DNA from: Artocarpus heterophyllus
Taxonomy: Eukaryota; Streptophyta; Magnoliopsida; Rosales; Moraceae
Direction of reading: 5' to 3'
NCBI GenBank assembly: GCA_025403435.1
Contig: CM046340.1
Coordinates: 10,578,420-10,642,419, forward strand
Length of the DNA stretch: 64,000 bases
A program made the translations under genes and the position numbers. This document shows positions 48,901 to 59,850 of this stretch, piece by piece. Every line of letters begins with the position of its first letter. Within the stretch, counting starts at the first letter, position 1. The notes under the pieces are model-generated. The model made no database searches, was not told the origin of the DNA, and worked only from the letters and a program-made list of their open reading frames with translations.

Positions 48901-49185
48901 ATTCGTTTATATCACAATTTCACAATTAATTGTGACATAAAATTCACTTTATGGATATTATGCACAAATCTCTGAGTCATCAAACTCATAAAATTTGTAT
49001 TTTACAATATCCACCATTGCATTACATTTGCCATAAAATTTGCAATCAATGCCGCTCATTGATATTTTATTGTAATTTTCACATAAATTACAATTTTTAC
49101 AAAATTTTACATTTTTAAGAATAAATTCATTAATTAAACCTAATTAAATATTAGGTTCATTGATGACATTTCCTCGGTTATTACA
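45967..49185 (-). repeat. 3' LTR (left) of the Gypsy element
   Basis: On the + strand it begins TGTCACAACCCG and ends GGTTATTACA. 3,219 bp. It pairs with 55087-58305 at a constant offset of 9,120, without net gaps. In the stretch 48301-48660 I count about 8 differences to the other copy. It contains a 74-bp-period tandem repeat near 46640-46900. Confidence 0.93.
46640..46910. repeat. 74-bp-period tandem repeat inside the left LTR
   Basis: The phrase TATACGCACA(A/G)GTATATATAGC recurs at 46757 and 46831, with related units before and after it built on TACACACTGGTA and AGCATAATGTACTCA. The same array is in the right LTR at about 55760-56030. Confidence 0.75.
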
Positions 49186-49201
49186 ATCTACCCCCCTTAA
49201 G
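49186..49201 (-). other. Polypurine tract of the Gypsy element
   Basis: Directly inside the 3' LTR. On the - strand it reads CTTAAGGGGGGTAGAT, the position and composition expected for the plus-strand primer. Confidence 0.75.
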
Positions 49202-49264
49202 AATTTTCGTCCTCGAAAATCAAAATAATTAGGGGTAGGCTTTCCTCATTTCATCCTCTCGTTC

Positions 49265-49922
49265 TTACGTTGCTTCTTCTACTTGTTGGTTGCACCATAA
49301 AACTTTGACCAGAGGTATCTTCTTGTTCCTTAATTCCTTCTCTTCTTGTGCCAGAATCTGAACTGGTTTTTCTCTATAAGACAGATTCTCCTGTATGTCA
49401 ATTTCTTTCGGCTGAAGAACATGTGAAGGGTCTGGCACATACTTCTTTAGCATGGACACATGGAATACATTGTGTACCAATGCTGGATTAGAGGGTAAGG
49501 CTAACTCATAAACTACATTATCTATCCATTTCAAGATCTCAAATGATCCAATATACCTTGGACTGAGCTTTCCTTTCTTCCCAAATCTTACAATTTCCTT
49601 TCATGGGCATTATCTTCAAAAAGACCAAGTCTCCTACTTGAAATTTCAAAGGTCTCCGTCGTCGATTAGCATAACTCTTTTGCCGACTAAAAGTAATTTT
49701 CATTCGTTGACAAATTAACTTTACATCTTTCGTTGTTCTATGAACAAAATCTATGGTCGACAATGCCTTTTCTTGGGTTTCGTACCAATGTAAAGGTGGT
49801 TTACATCTCCTTCCATATAGAGCTTCATATGAAGCCATACCAATGGAGCTTCGATAACTATTGTTGTATATAAATTCAATCAGAGGAAGCTTTTTATCCC
49901 ATCCTCCCTTGAAATCTAACAT
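49265..49922 (-). pseudogene. Integrase C-terminal and chromodomain-like region, broken
   Basis: Two open pieces (49539-49922 and 49265-49534) in different frames. The first has NNSYRSSIGMASYEALYGRR, the usual end of the integrase core, followed by a basic region and FQVGDLVFLKI. The second has a VFHVSMLKKYVPDPSH-type run and LRNKKIPLVKVLWCNQQVEE, a chromodomain-like tail that places the element among chromoviruses. A frameshift separates them near 49535. The tail may target integration to chromatin marks, which is family knowledge not tested here. Confidence 0.85.
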
Positions 49923-50735
49923 ACATGCTCTTAATATATCCTCTAAAGTCTAGATGGTCCTTTCTAATTAACCGTCCGTTTATGGGTGGAAGGTTGTGCT
50001 GAACGTCAGCTTTGTTCCCATTGCTTGATAAACACTTCTTCAAAACTTGGAAGTGAATCTACCATTACAATAAAAAATAATAGACTTCAAAACTTAGTAG
50101 TATCTAACTTTTGGGTTACGTATAGTTCAGCTAGTCGTTCTACAGAACTGCTGAGTTTAATGGGTAGAATATAAGTTGATTTAGTTAATCTATCAACAAT
50201 TACCCATATAGCATCATGTCCACCCGTAGTTCTGGGTAGCCCAGTTATCAGGTCCATAGTTATCTGATCCTATTTCCACTCTGGGATATCATTTTTTTTG
50301 TAATTCGCCTACTGGCTGTTGATGCTCAGCTTTCACCTTCTGGCATGTAAGGCATTTGCTGACGAATCTCGCGACGTCATTCTTCATTCCATTCCACCAA
50401 TAGTGTTCTTTTAAATCTTGGTACATTTTAGTAGCTCCTAGATGAGCCACATATGGTGCTTCATGAGTTTCTTCTAACACTTGCTTCTTTAATTCTTTAT
50501 CATTGGGGATGTAGATTCTGCCCTTATAAGGGAGAATGCTATCTTCTAAGATGCTAAATTTGATTTCTTTGTTTTCATGAACTTCATCCCTAACTTTAAG
50601 TAGCGACGGATCTGCTTCTTGTCGCTCTTTTAAGTTCTCTAAGATCGTTAATTGAAAGGACAAATTAGCTAATTTTCTAGTGACTAGCTCTATTCCTGCT
50701 TCCATCAAATCCTTTTGGAGAGGTTTTGGTATCAT
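49923..50735 (-). pseudogene. Integrase zinc-binding region and decayed catalytic core
   Basis: 50289-50735 is open and carries the HHCC zinc-binding region: His in EETHEAPYVAHLGATK, then SKCLTCQKVKAEH. The core (49923-50288) is recognisable only in pieces such as RFTSKF and AMGTKLTFSTTFHP and is cut by many in-frame stops, so no active integrase can be made. It joins the RNase H frame at its N-terminal side with a stop between them (about 50736). Confidence 0.85.
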
Positions 50736-51135
50736 CTATACCGTTACTAGCAAGGACGTTGTTCTACGAATAAGGGCATTGGCTACTTGATTAGCCTTTC
50801 CCGGGTGATATAAAATCTCACAGTCGTAGTGTTTGACCAACTCAAGCCACTTTCGTTGTCTCATGTTGAGCTTTTTCTGCGTGAAGATATACTTCAGACT
50901 TTGATGGCCTGTGTAAATCTCACATCTTGCTCCATACAAGTAGTGACACTATATCTTCAACACAAATACAACCACCACTAGCTCTAAGTGATACATCGGA
51001 TAATTCTTTTCATAATCCTTTAACTGTTGGGATGCGTAAGCAATCACTTTTCTATTTTGCATCAATACGGCTCCCAATCTTATTTTTGATGCATCACTAT
51101 AGATCACGAACGTTCCATGGTTCGTATCTGGTATT
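50736..51135 (-). pseudogene. RNase H region, broken
   Basis: Pieces recognisable in order: SDASKIRLGAVLMQ and VIAYASQQLKDYEKNYP (before a stop), then [21 protein letters not shown] and [13 protein letters not shown]. Two acidic positions usually found in these motifs (before HQSLKY and in the ADAL motif) are Gly and Asn here, so catalysis would be lost even without the stops. Confidence 0.8.
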
Positions 51136-51960
51136 GTCAGTACTAGTGTACTTGTAAGTCGCCCTTTTTAATCCTTGGAAACTTTCTTCGTATTTCTTAG
51201 TCTATTCATACTTCGCTGCTTTTCATGTTCCTTTAGCGTTCTTGAGTATATGAAAATATCATCGATGAAGATAATAATGAACTTATCAAGGTATTCTTCG
51301 ATTCATGAGATCCATGAAAGCTGCTAGGGCATTGGTCAGTCTAAAAGGCACGACGCAGAACTTATAATGCCCATAACGTGTTCGGAATGCTGTTCTCGGT
51401 ATATCTTCTTCTTTAACTCGAAGTTAATGATATCTTGAGCGTAGATCAATCTTTGAGAATACTAACGCTCCTTTCAATTGATTAAACAAATCATTGATCC
51501 TTGGAAGTGGATACTTGTTCTTAATCGTGACATTGTTTAGTTTCGGATAATCAATACACATTCGTAACATTCCATCCTTCTTCTGAACAAATAGAATAGG
51601 TGCTCCCCATGGGGAATGACTCGGCCGAATAAATCCTTTATCCAGCAACTCTTGTAGTTGCACCTACAGCTCTTTGAGCTCTCCTGGAGCCATACGATAT
51701 GGTGCCTTAAAAATCATGGCTGTTTTGGGCGTCAATTTGATTTCAAATGAAATTTTTTGTTCCGGCAGCAAGCTTGGCAACTCGTCCGGAAACACATCAA
51801 TAAATTCCTTTACTATGGGACATTCTCTGGTCCTAACTGAGCTTCTTTATCTTTCCTTATTATATTCACCAGATAACCGGTACATCCATTTTCCAACATC
51901 TTCCTTGCCTTTAATGCTGAAGTCAACACCTTGGAAGCTTTGGGGAAACTTTCCCTAAAT
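51136..51960 (-). pseudogene. Reverse transcriptase, stop-interrupted and internally deleted
   Basis: The open piece 51424-51663 has [20 protein letters not shown] and [21 protein letters not shown] second piece carries FIDD (the YxDD-box equivalent, near 51255-51270) in FIIIFIDDIFIYS. After TLKEHE the usual thumb and connection region is largely missing, and the frame runs almost directly into RNase H. A TAG at the position of a usual Gln lies before 51663. Confidence 0.85.
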
Positions 51961-51989
51961 ACACAAACTTCTCACTTCCGAAAGGTCGA

Positions 51990-52330
51990 AATGTAACCTT
52001 GCGGTGTCGACGACTAATCTTAGTTGTGTATTTCACTAGGAAATCCGTTCCTAGGATGATATCATAATCTTGTATATCGATTATTCTCAAATCAATATAC
52101 AATTCCCTTCCACATATGACTACCAGTACATGACGTAACCAATAATCAGCATTTAATACCTCCCCAGAGAGTAGTGCAATTCTAAAGGTCTGCTCTATCC
52201 TATCTCTTTTACTTCCTATTCGTTTCGTAAACTTAAGCGATACAAACGAATATGTTGCTCCATAATTAAATAAAATATATACATCAGTGTGGGCAATAGA
52301 AAACTAACATGTCACCACCGATGAGGTTTC
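51990..52330 (-). pseudogene. Aspartic protease region, active site altered
   Basis: VYILFNYGATYSFVS occupies the place of the retroviral-type D-S/T-G-A active site, with Asp replaced by Asn and Ser by Tyr. YDIILGTDFL, the second conserved motif, follows about 60 residues later. A stop precedes the motif. Confidence 0.75.
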
Positions 52331-52363
52331 TGCATCTTGTTCCTTCTTCATGTAGGCATAAAT

Positions 52364-53587
52364 TCACCCACTTGGTTCCGGAGCTTCTAGTCGCCCTTGA
52401 CTGACACTAGGGACTTCAATTTGTGCCTGAACTTGAACCGTACGCAATTGGTTTCCTTGAGACCTTTGCTGAGCCTGACTGTTCTGACCTTGGGAATTAG
52501 AAAAACAATTCCTAGCATAATGCCCTTTTTTCCCACAGATATAGTACTTGTTCGTGCCAGCCTTGCATTCCCCTGCATGTCTTTTCCCGCATTGACTGCA
52601 AAGGGGTTTGTTGTTTCCTACATCTTTAATCCTCTTATCGGGTTGAACTTTTGGTTTCTTTGCATTATTCACGTTCTATTTCCTCTTGCCGTTAGCAATG
52701 CAGTTGTGTCCTGCTTGAACGTTCTAGGATAGCCCCTGACTTGGAACACTTCCTTGTTCTTTTACTTGTACAACTTAACTTTCCTTGGCTAAAGCTTTCT
52801 CCTCCTTCTATGCTTTGAAAATCCTTGCTCTTTCCTCCTTATCACGGGCAATTCTAAACTCAACTTTGGTCGCCCGTTTGATGCAATCGTCTACATCCTT
52901 TGGAGCTTGCCCTCCAATATCGACCACAAGGGCAATGTCGGTTTTGAACATTCTCATTAACTGTCTTATTCGTTCCCGATTAGTGGGTACTAACTCGAGA
53001 CAAAGCCGTGCTAGTTGATTAAACCTCTTTACAGCGTCAGCTACAAACATATTACCTTGCTTAAAATTATTAAATTCTTCTTGTTGGGCTGCCATGGTTT
53101 CTACATTAAAATAGGCCCTACAAAATTCTTCAACGAAATCTGGCCTTGTCATTTTGTCTATATTCCTTTTACTCTTTATCGACTTCCACCATCTCCTAGC
53201 ATCTTTAGTGAGAGAAAACAAAGCGCATATGACTTTTTCATAGTCGCTAAGTCCCATAAATTTCAAAACCCTTTCTATGCTTGTAAGCCAATCGTCGGCC
53301 TTTAAGGGGTCTATAGATCTATCAAATTCCAGGGCCTTCATTCTCCAGAATCTTTCATAAAATTCGGTAGTGGATGCTACCAAAACAGCTAGGACTACTA
53401 GTTCCACTTACTGTGGCGGCGGTACTGGGGGTGGCGTATCTATACATACTGATGATACAGAATTCTGGTTAGCTAACTGTTTCCTTAAACCTTGCATTTC
53501 CTGCTCTTGAGCTTAGAGCTTCTATTGCAATTCCATGATCATAGCCATTAAATCCGGATTCCTTGGTCCTCCGGGTATATCCGCCAT
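52364..53587 (-). pseudogene. gag with retrotransposon-gag domain and zinc knuckles, stop-interrupted
   Basis: A start is seen at 53587 (MADIPGGPRNPDLMAMIMEL), followed by stops, including one just before 53407. The open piece 52808-53407 carries the gag core (ADDWLTSIERVLKFMGLSD, RRWWKSIK, PDFVEEFCRAYFN). The C-terminal piece 52364-52672 has a Cys/His knuckle CSQCGKRHAGEC and a second one in which the first Cys is Tyr (YYICGKKGHYARNC). Frame breaks lie between 52672 and 52808. Confidence 0.88.
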
Positions 53588-53729
53588 TGTTATCAATCGT
53601 TATATACTTATCGTATATTTTCGTTACTATGTTAGTACATACTATTAACTTAATAGTATCCAATCAATAACTGCATGTATTCAAACAACATAAATACATG
53701 CAACATACACAATTACATGAACTCAATAT

Positions 53730-53870
53730 CTTACTACATACATTTCATTTCATTAGCATTCATACATTTCATTTTCTTTCCTTTCGTACGTTTCATTTCA
53801 TAATCATTCATACATTTCATTTCATTTCATTTCATTCACTTTCATGCCTTTCATTTCATGAACCTTTTTC
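53730..53870. repeat. Degenerate CATTT-type simple repeat in the Gypsy leader
   Basis: Runs of CATTTCATTT and TTTCATTTCA between the gag start and the acidic leader frame. Similar CATAC repeats follow at 53910-53945. Confidence 0.75.
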
Positions 53871-54167
53871 ATTTCTTTTTTACATTCTTCATAACATTAC
53901 ATGCATAACTAACATACATACATACATACTTTCCTTTCATACATAACTATTCATATCATCTCCAGGAGCAATTATCACTTCCGGCTACATATACCTTCTT
54001 GCCGAGAAGGACACCACTAGCCGAACATACATGCATATACAAAGGCATGAAAGCCCAAAACTATACTAATATCTCATCTATGTATGTCATAATACACAAA
54101 GATTTTCTTATGAATTTTTTTTTTGTCGAACTGGACTTTAGACATGTCACTATGTTTGAAACCTTCC

Positions 54168-54266
54168 TTAGGATTCCTCTTCTTCCTCCATATCCGAATC
54201 AGTCAACTTATCATCACTTGCGATTATAGGCTCTAGAGGCACAGGCTCTTCATCAATGTTATCATT

Positions 54267-54298
<32 letters not shown>

Positions 54299-54932
54299 GA
54301 TCCATACCTACTGGAGGATCTTTTAATGGCGCGGCTATATTCTGGTCTGCATGTAATGCTGCCATAAGAGAATCATGGATACTAAGGTAATTTCCCGGTT
54401 ACTGCATTTGCTGCTGGACCACATTGGGAAGATTTCTCCAAACCAGATTGTAAATGCACCGTAAGGGTAATTATGGCGGAATCAGTGGTACCATGGTACG
54501 ACGAAATTTAAGAATGTAATGATCCACCGATTCGCCTACGTATCTTCCTTATACCGATTCTACTCGTAGGTACAATCGATATCTCCCATCCGCCCATAAC
54601 ATCAGAATCACCTAGACTGGAATAACGTTTGCTGGTGGTATGAGTGCAACTCAGCTAGAATTTGTCCTCTAAAACCTTACCAATCCCATAGTTGCTTGTC
54701 AGGTTCAATCCTTAACCATCATACTAAGGCTTCCCTCATCAACAATCCTAAGGCCAATAAAACCTAGAGATGCGGTGGCATATGAAAAGCATTAAAAATC
54801 ACTTCAACTAAGCCATTCGGTCTGCACCATAGGCTGCCGACTCCCATAATACCGCGGTGGCATCTCATCTTGAAAAGCAACGCTGGCTCTTCGATCAGTT
54901 TCCATATCACGATCATGATACAGCTCCACCAT
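54168..54932 (-). pseudogene. Degenerate acidic reading frame between 5' LTR and gag
   Basis: An ATG at 54932 opens MVELYHDRDMETDRRASVAF and stays open for about 40 codons. Coding-like sequence then continues in two frames with stops. The last 65 codons (54168-54365) are open and very acidic, with an unbroken 10-Asp run encoded by a GAT repeat, then DEEPVPLEP and a Glu-rich end. It lies in the leader, upstream of gag, where most chromoviruses have no gene. I do not recognise the product. It could be a captured host fragment, an extra element-specific frame, or chance. Confidence 0.45.
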
Positions 54933-55072
54933 ATATTATATTTATTGTCGTAATTAACATAACAGTGTCATATAAAGTAGTACTAAACATTCTTATACTT
55001 TAAATCAACCTATCTTACTTGAGCTATGGCAATGGAGTAGATGACGATGTGCAATAGGATGACAAGATTTTC

Positions 55073-55084
55073 GCTCTGATACCA
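55073..55084 (-). other. Primer-binding site for initiator tRNA-Met
   Basis: On the - strand TGGTATCAGAGC, the classic 12-base match to the 3' end of plant initiator tRNA-Met, lies two bases from the 5' LTR. This fixes the element's direction. Confidence 0.95.
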
Positions 55085-55086
55085 AC

Positions 55087-58000
55087 TGTCACAACCCGCC
55101 TTTCTAGGTTGTGATAAAATTCTTTCTTACTTACTATAGGGCAAAAATTTAGGAAATTTTTTTTAAACGGAAATAAATAATTTACTTACATTAACTTTGA
55201 TAACTCCCAAAATACTTTCACATACTTGTATTTACATAATTAATACTTTTACTTTCATAACATCTTTCTTTTAAACATTTCATATCAAAATAACTTTAAA
55301 CATACGTAGCGGAAAATATTACAGCAGTGGACTTCATACCCAATCTGCACACCATTCACCCCTCCGCCAGCTCACCATTTGAACTTATTCTGACCTTCTC
55401 GTCGGAATACCTACAACATGAAATACTTAATGACCTAACACCCAGTAAGTCCCATAAATCCCACATGGATATTCATATGAATGCATGAATCAAATATGCT
55501 TTCTTATAAACTTTCTTTATCCTCATCGTTTCTTATCTTTACTAGGGCCCAAGTGTTCGTACCATTGCGCAATTTCATTTAGGTCTACGTAACACCGTGA
55601 CCATAACATATCCTTTAAACTCCCCTTGAGTTAGGAGCCGGTACGACACTTTTCTTAACTTTTGGTGATTCATTTACCAATTCACTTATTATGGTTATCA
55701 TACCATGCATGAAGTGATGATCATATGTTATACATAACATAAATGCTCTTGTACGACATAATACACACAGATACATACTTTATATACACACTGGTACACA
55801 TTATTATACACACTGGTATGTAGCATAATGTACTCACAAGTACTTGACATAAAATATACACACTGATACACATTAATATACGCACAAGTATATATAGCAT
55901 AATGTACTCATAGGTACTTAACATAAAATATACACACTGGTATACATTAATATACGCACATGTATATATAGCATAATGTACTCACAGGTACTTAACATAA
56001 AATATACACACTGGTACAGATCATCATATACACTCAGGTATATGTCATTATATACTCTTAGGTATATATATATTCCATATACTCACAATTATTCATACAT
56101 GACTATACCCCTAGGTATTCATATCATGGCAAACATACAAGTTTACACTTAATTATACGTACAAGTATACATATACATACATTTCTTTCTAAACCTACAT
56201 TTCATACTGTAGGTGAGAAGGGTACTTACTTGATGCGAATGTCGGGCAACTTAACCTCGATTTTCCTTATCCTAGACTCCTAGGATCCTGTTGGCCAATT
56301 ACAAAGCCATTAGCTAAATTCCACTATGTTTCGATACGAAACATCCGTTAGTTAATAAATTGAGTTGCATTACTATGTACAACTTTAAAAACCACTGTTT
56401 TTTCTTATTTCTATCTAACTTTACCCTATCGTTTCTAACGAAGGGCGGGAACCTTTCTAGTCATTTTCTTATCCCATTGGAAACATTTCAAAGCGGTTCG
56501 GGTTATTTGGACAAAAATGACGATTTTGTCCTTCGTAGGTCCACTAACCTATCCGAGCTCGATTTTGTTATTCTTATGAAAATAACCACATAACAATTTC
56601 AAAATAACACCCTAGTGGGTCAAATCTCTTTGTTTCTCAATGATGCCCTATTTTCATAAAACTTTGCGGTTTAGTCCCTGAACTGAAAATTTTGACGATT
56701 TTATCCCCGGGACTAAAATTTACTTCTTTGCATCAAAATTTCCTATTTTTCTGAGGGATCATTTTTACTTAAGGTACCATACCTTAAATCATTTTGAAAA
56801 ATGACGTTTTTGCCATTGAACACTTTTTTCACTTTTAACATATTCTTGAAAAATCAAAAACTCACAAACGATTGAGTTTTTAGACAAACCGTCCGCATGA
56901 CCTAACATTTTCGTCGAGATCTACAACTTTTGTGTTTTAACTCTTCCCAAAATCTCACTGTACAGGGGCGCTTTTGACTATTTTTTAAATCTGCCGAGAA
57001 GGAACTTTTTCTTTCAATTTAGTCCCTATGGAATTTTTACAAAAATCCATTTTAAACTTGTAATTCTACCCCTACAGAAACCATTCCATGCCTTAATCAA
57101 AAGATTCTCATACTCAAACATCACTTTTGCAAAGTTTAACATCAAAACTGCAAAAATAAAACTTTTTGCAAAAATTACCATTTTGCACTATAAACCAAAG
57201 TTTCACAATTTAAACTTGCCATTCATCACATATACATGAAATTTGATCAAATATGTGCTCAAGAACTCACATGGGTTTTAAGAAATAAAAATCAAAACAA
57301 AATTCAAAACTTTGAACTTTAAAACTTACCCAAATAACACTTTTTTGATTTCTAGCCTTCAAAGTTCCTTTGAACTCCCTCCTAGGCTTCCTTTCCATGC
57401 AAAAATACCATGGATTAATTTTTTCCCTTTACCCATGAAAAATCCCTTGAAAACTCATTAAAAAGTTTAGGATTTTACCTTAAAACTTGTGGGAAATCCT
57501 TGTACTTGCTTGTAAAACTTGTTTGGGGGTATTTTTGCAAAGTTTGGGGGCTGAGAAAATTTTTTTGGAAGCTTGGTTATGGCTGCCGGATCTTGGAGCA
57601 AAAGAAAGAAAATGAAATTTTGTGATAACTTTGCCTTAAATGCTTCCTTATCACATTTGATGACTCATGGTCATCCATTAGACTACCCTAGGTGTCCTCA
57701 TCTTATTGGGCCACATTGCATGGCTTGTTGGCCCAATAGAATTCAAGCAAATGTCCACTTTATGGAGTTAAAAATTTATACTATGTAATTTTTCACCACA
57801 TAGTATTTTTCCTATACTGTCGTAGTCAAATCAGTGTACTTTCTATCCTTAGACTGTATAAAAATATTTAACTTACTTTTCGTTTACTTTTGGAGGCCAA
57901 TCATAACATTTTTCGTATCTGCGTTTTCATTTAGGAGTATTCTTATACTGATCTGGCCTCCTTTCTACCCCCGGTTAGGGTTAGGACAACCTCTATGTCC

Positions 58001-58305
58001 TATTTACATTCTAATCATCCATTCGTTTATATCACAATTTCACAATTAATTGTGACACAAAATTCACTTTATGGATATTATGCATAAATCTCTGAGTCAT
58101 CAAACTCATAAAATTTGTATTTTACAATATCCACCATTGCATTACATATGCCATAAAATTTGCAATCAATGCCGCTCATTGATATTTTATTGTAATTTTC
58201 ACATAAATTACAATTTTTGTAAAATTTTACATTTTTAAGAATAAATTTATTAATTAAACCTAATTAAATCTTAGGTTCATTGATGACATTTCCTCGGTTA
58301 TTATG
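55087..58305 (-). repeat. 5' LTR (right) of the Gypsy element
   Basis: Begins TGTCACAACCCG on the + strand. The end aligned to the left LTR's TTATTACA reads TTATTATG. Same length as the left LTR. Small + strand open frames here (57573-57788, 57834-58049) recur in the left LTR only because the LTRs are copies. Confidence 0.92.
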
Positions 58306-58308
58306 ATC

Positions 58309-58510
58309 TACAATCAAACATCGTTGCCCAACGTTGCTGCTATCTCTGTTGTTGCCGGAGGCCCAAAGCAGGTGCCATCGTCGCCTAACATCTCATAGGT
58401 TATTTCTTTTTTTTTTTCCTTTTTGTTTTAATGATGAAATAAAGATGTGGATCTAAAATAATTTTGATAAGTTTCAAAAAAAATTGTATGGATATTTTTT
58501 TAGTGTTTTT
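58309..58510. other. Right half of the retrotransposon target locus
   Basis: GC-richer up to 58400 (continuing the left half at 45590-45961), then a T-run and AT-rich DNA. No gene is supported. Confidence 0.35.
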
Positions 58511-58519
58511 GTGAGCTTG

Positions 58520-59850
58520 TTCTTATTAGATTTATAAAAAGAAACAGTATTTCCAGTTCGTGATAGTATCTAAATCGTTCAGGTTATTTTATGAATTTTT
58601 TGGTAAATATATGTATTTACGTGTAAATATTAGGGGTGTTTATGAATTAGATTTTCTGGATTTAAGGTTAATTTGCAATCTAATTGAAAACCTTCAGATT
58701 GAGAAAATATCAATCCGTAATTTGATCAAAAACCTTTGGATTAGAAAAATCTCAATTTACAATCTGATCTAAAGCCTTCAGATTGGATTCACAGATTCGT
58801 GGATTAAACTATGACCTTTTAAAATAAGAATATTAAACACCAATTTTTTCAACATCAAATATTAGAATCCATAATATAAAATAGCTTAATAAAGTTAAAT
58901 TCATTGTAGCCAATCATTAAGACAAACTAGTTTCAATAAAATTTAAAATCAAGTCTTCCTAAAAAAATTAAAATAAATTATTATTCATTCATCAACAGCA
59001 CTTAAAGCTTCAAAGAATTTCAACTTTGATTTTAATCACTTTTCTTATTTTTAACTTGAGTTGGGCTTTTTAAACACAATCTGATAATAATTGTTTGGAA
59101 AAAAACATTGAAGAAAGTTTATTTAGAAAAAAGGAAAAGTTTTATTTAAACATATATAATTAAAATTATAAAATAGATAAATATATATGAGGTTTCAAAT
59201 TGCCAAATTAAATGGATTGAGAATACTTCAATCTATAATCCGATCTAAAACCTTCAGATTAGGATTTGCTTAATCTAGAATCAATCCAAAACTCTTCTCA
59301 ATCCAATCCAAAACTTTCGAATTGGATTGAATTAGGCAAATTTCATGTATTCACGGATTTCATGACCACCTCTAGTAAATATGACATTTATCGATAAATA
59401 CAGTATTTTCTTGCTGTTGGTGGTCTGATGAAGTCGTCAAAGAATTTTTGTATTTACACGATAATACAGTATTGCCAGTTAATGTTGTATTTCTTGGCTG
59501 CCTACGGTCTTGCGAATTCGTCGGTAAATTTTTATATTTACTAATATAGTATTACCAAGTTGACAGTACGTTTCCTGACCATTGGCGGTCCGACAAAGTC
59601 CTTGATAATTTTTTATATTCAAGTGGTAATATAGTATTGATAATACAATATTATCAGATTAATGCTATATTACCCAACTGATGGCAATCAGGTGAAGTCA
59701 TTGGTCAATTTTTATATTTACACTGTAATACAGTATTATTATGTTAATACTATATTTTTCGACCATCGGTGGTCTAGCAAAATCGTTTGTGAATTTTTGT
59801 ATTTACACTATAATACAATATTATTAGGTCAATACAGTGTTCGTCCATGT
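58520..59850. repeat. Minisatellite of about 81-99-bp units, split by a hAT-type element
   Basis: Units start TTTTT(A/G)TATTTA at 59445, 59529, 59610, 59709 and 59794 (spacings 84, 81, 99, 85). Each contains AATACAGTATT- and GGTGGTCTG-type phrases. Related sequence lies before the insertion (58540-58630) and just after it (59383-59444), so the 744-bp element interrupts the array. Confidence 0.75.
58631..59374. mobile_element. Non-autonomous hAT-type element with a perfect 8-bp duplication
   Basis: GTAAATAT flanks both sides (58623-58630 and 59375-59382). The ends TAGGGGTGTTTATGAA and, reverse complemented, TAGAGGTGGTCATGAA are near-inverted. Sub-terminal repeats of the type AAAACCTTCAGATT and CAATCCAA fill both sides. 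744 bp, no transposase. Confidence 0.85.

Larger units (their letters stand above)
45967..58305 (-). mobile_element. Full-length but defective Ty3/Gypsy chromovirus-type retrotransposon
   Basis: 12.3 kb, transcribed on the - strand. The 3' LTR is 45967-49185 and the 5' LTR 55087-58305. The internal order on the - strand is primer-binding site, leader with an acidic frame, gag with zinc knuckles, protease, RT, RNase H, integrase and chromodomain-like end, which is the Ty3/Gypsy order. The C-terminal KxLRNKxIPxVKVLW-type motif and the large LTRs suggest the Tekay/Del group. TGATC precedes the left LTR (45962-45966) and appears at 58304-58308 at the right edge, so it is the likely target duplication. 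The right LTR's terminal CA would then be missing or altered. Every protein region carries stops or frameshifts, so the element cannot encode its own movement. Confidence 0.93.

Noticed and set aside
48453..48929. Two small + strand open frames that recur almost unchanged at 57573-58049
   Set aside because: Their conservation is fully explained by the two LTRs being copies of each other. They are antisense to the element and lack motifs.
45990..58305. Two separate retrotransposons rather than one
   Set aside because: The LTRs share length and register, and the primer-binding site, polypurine tract and domain order fit a single - strand element.
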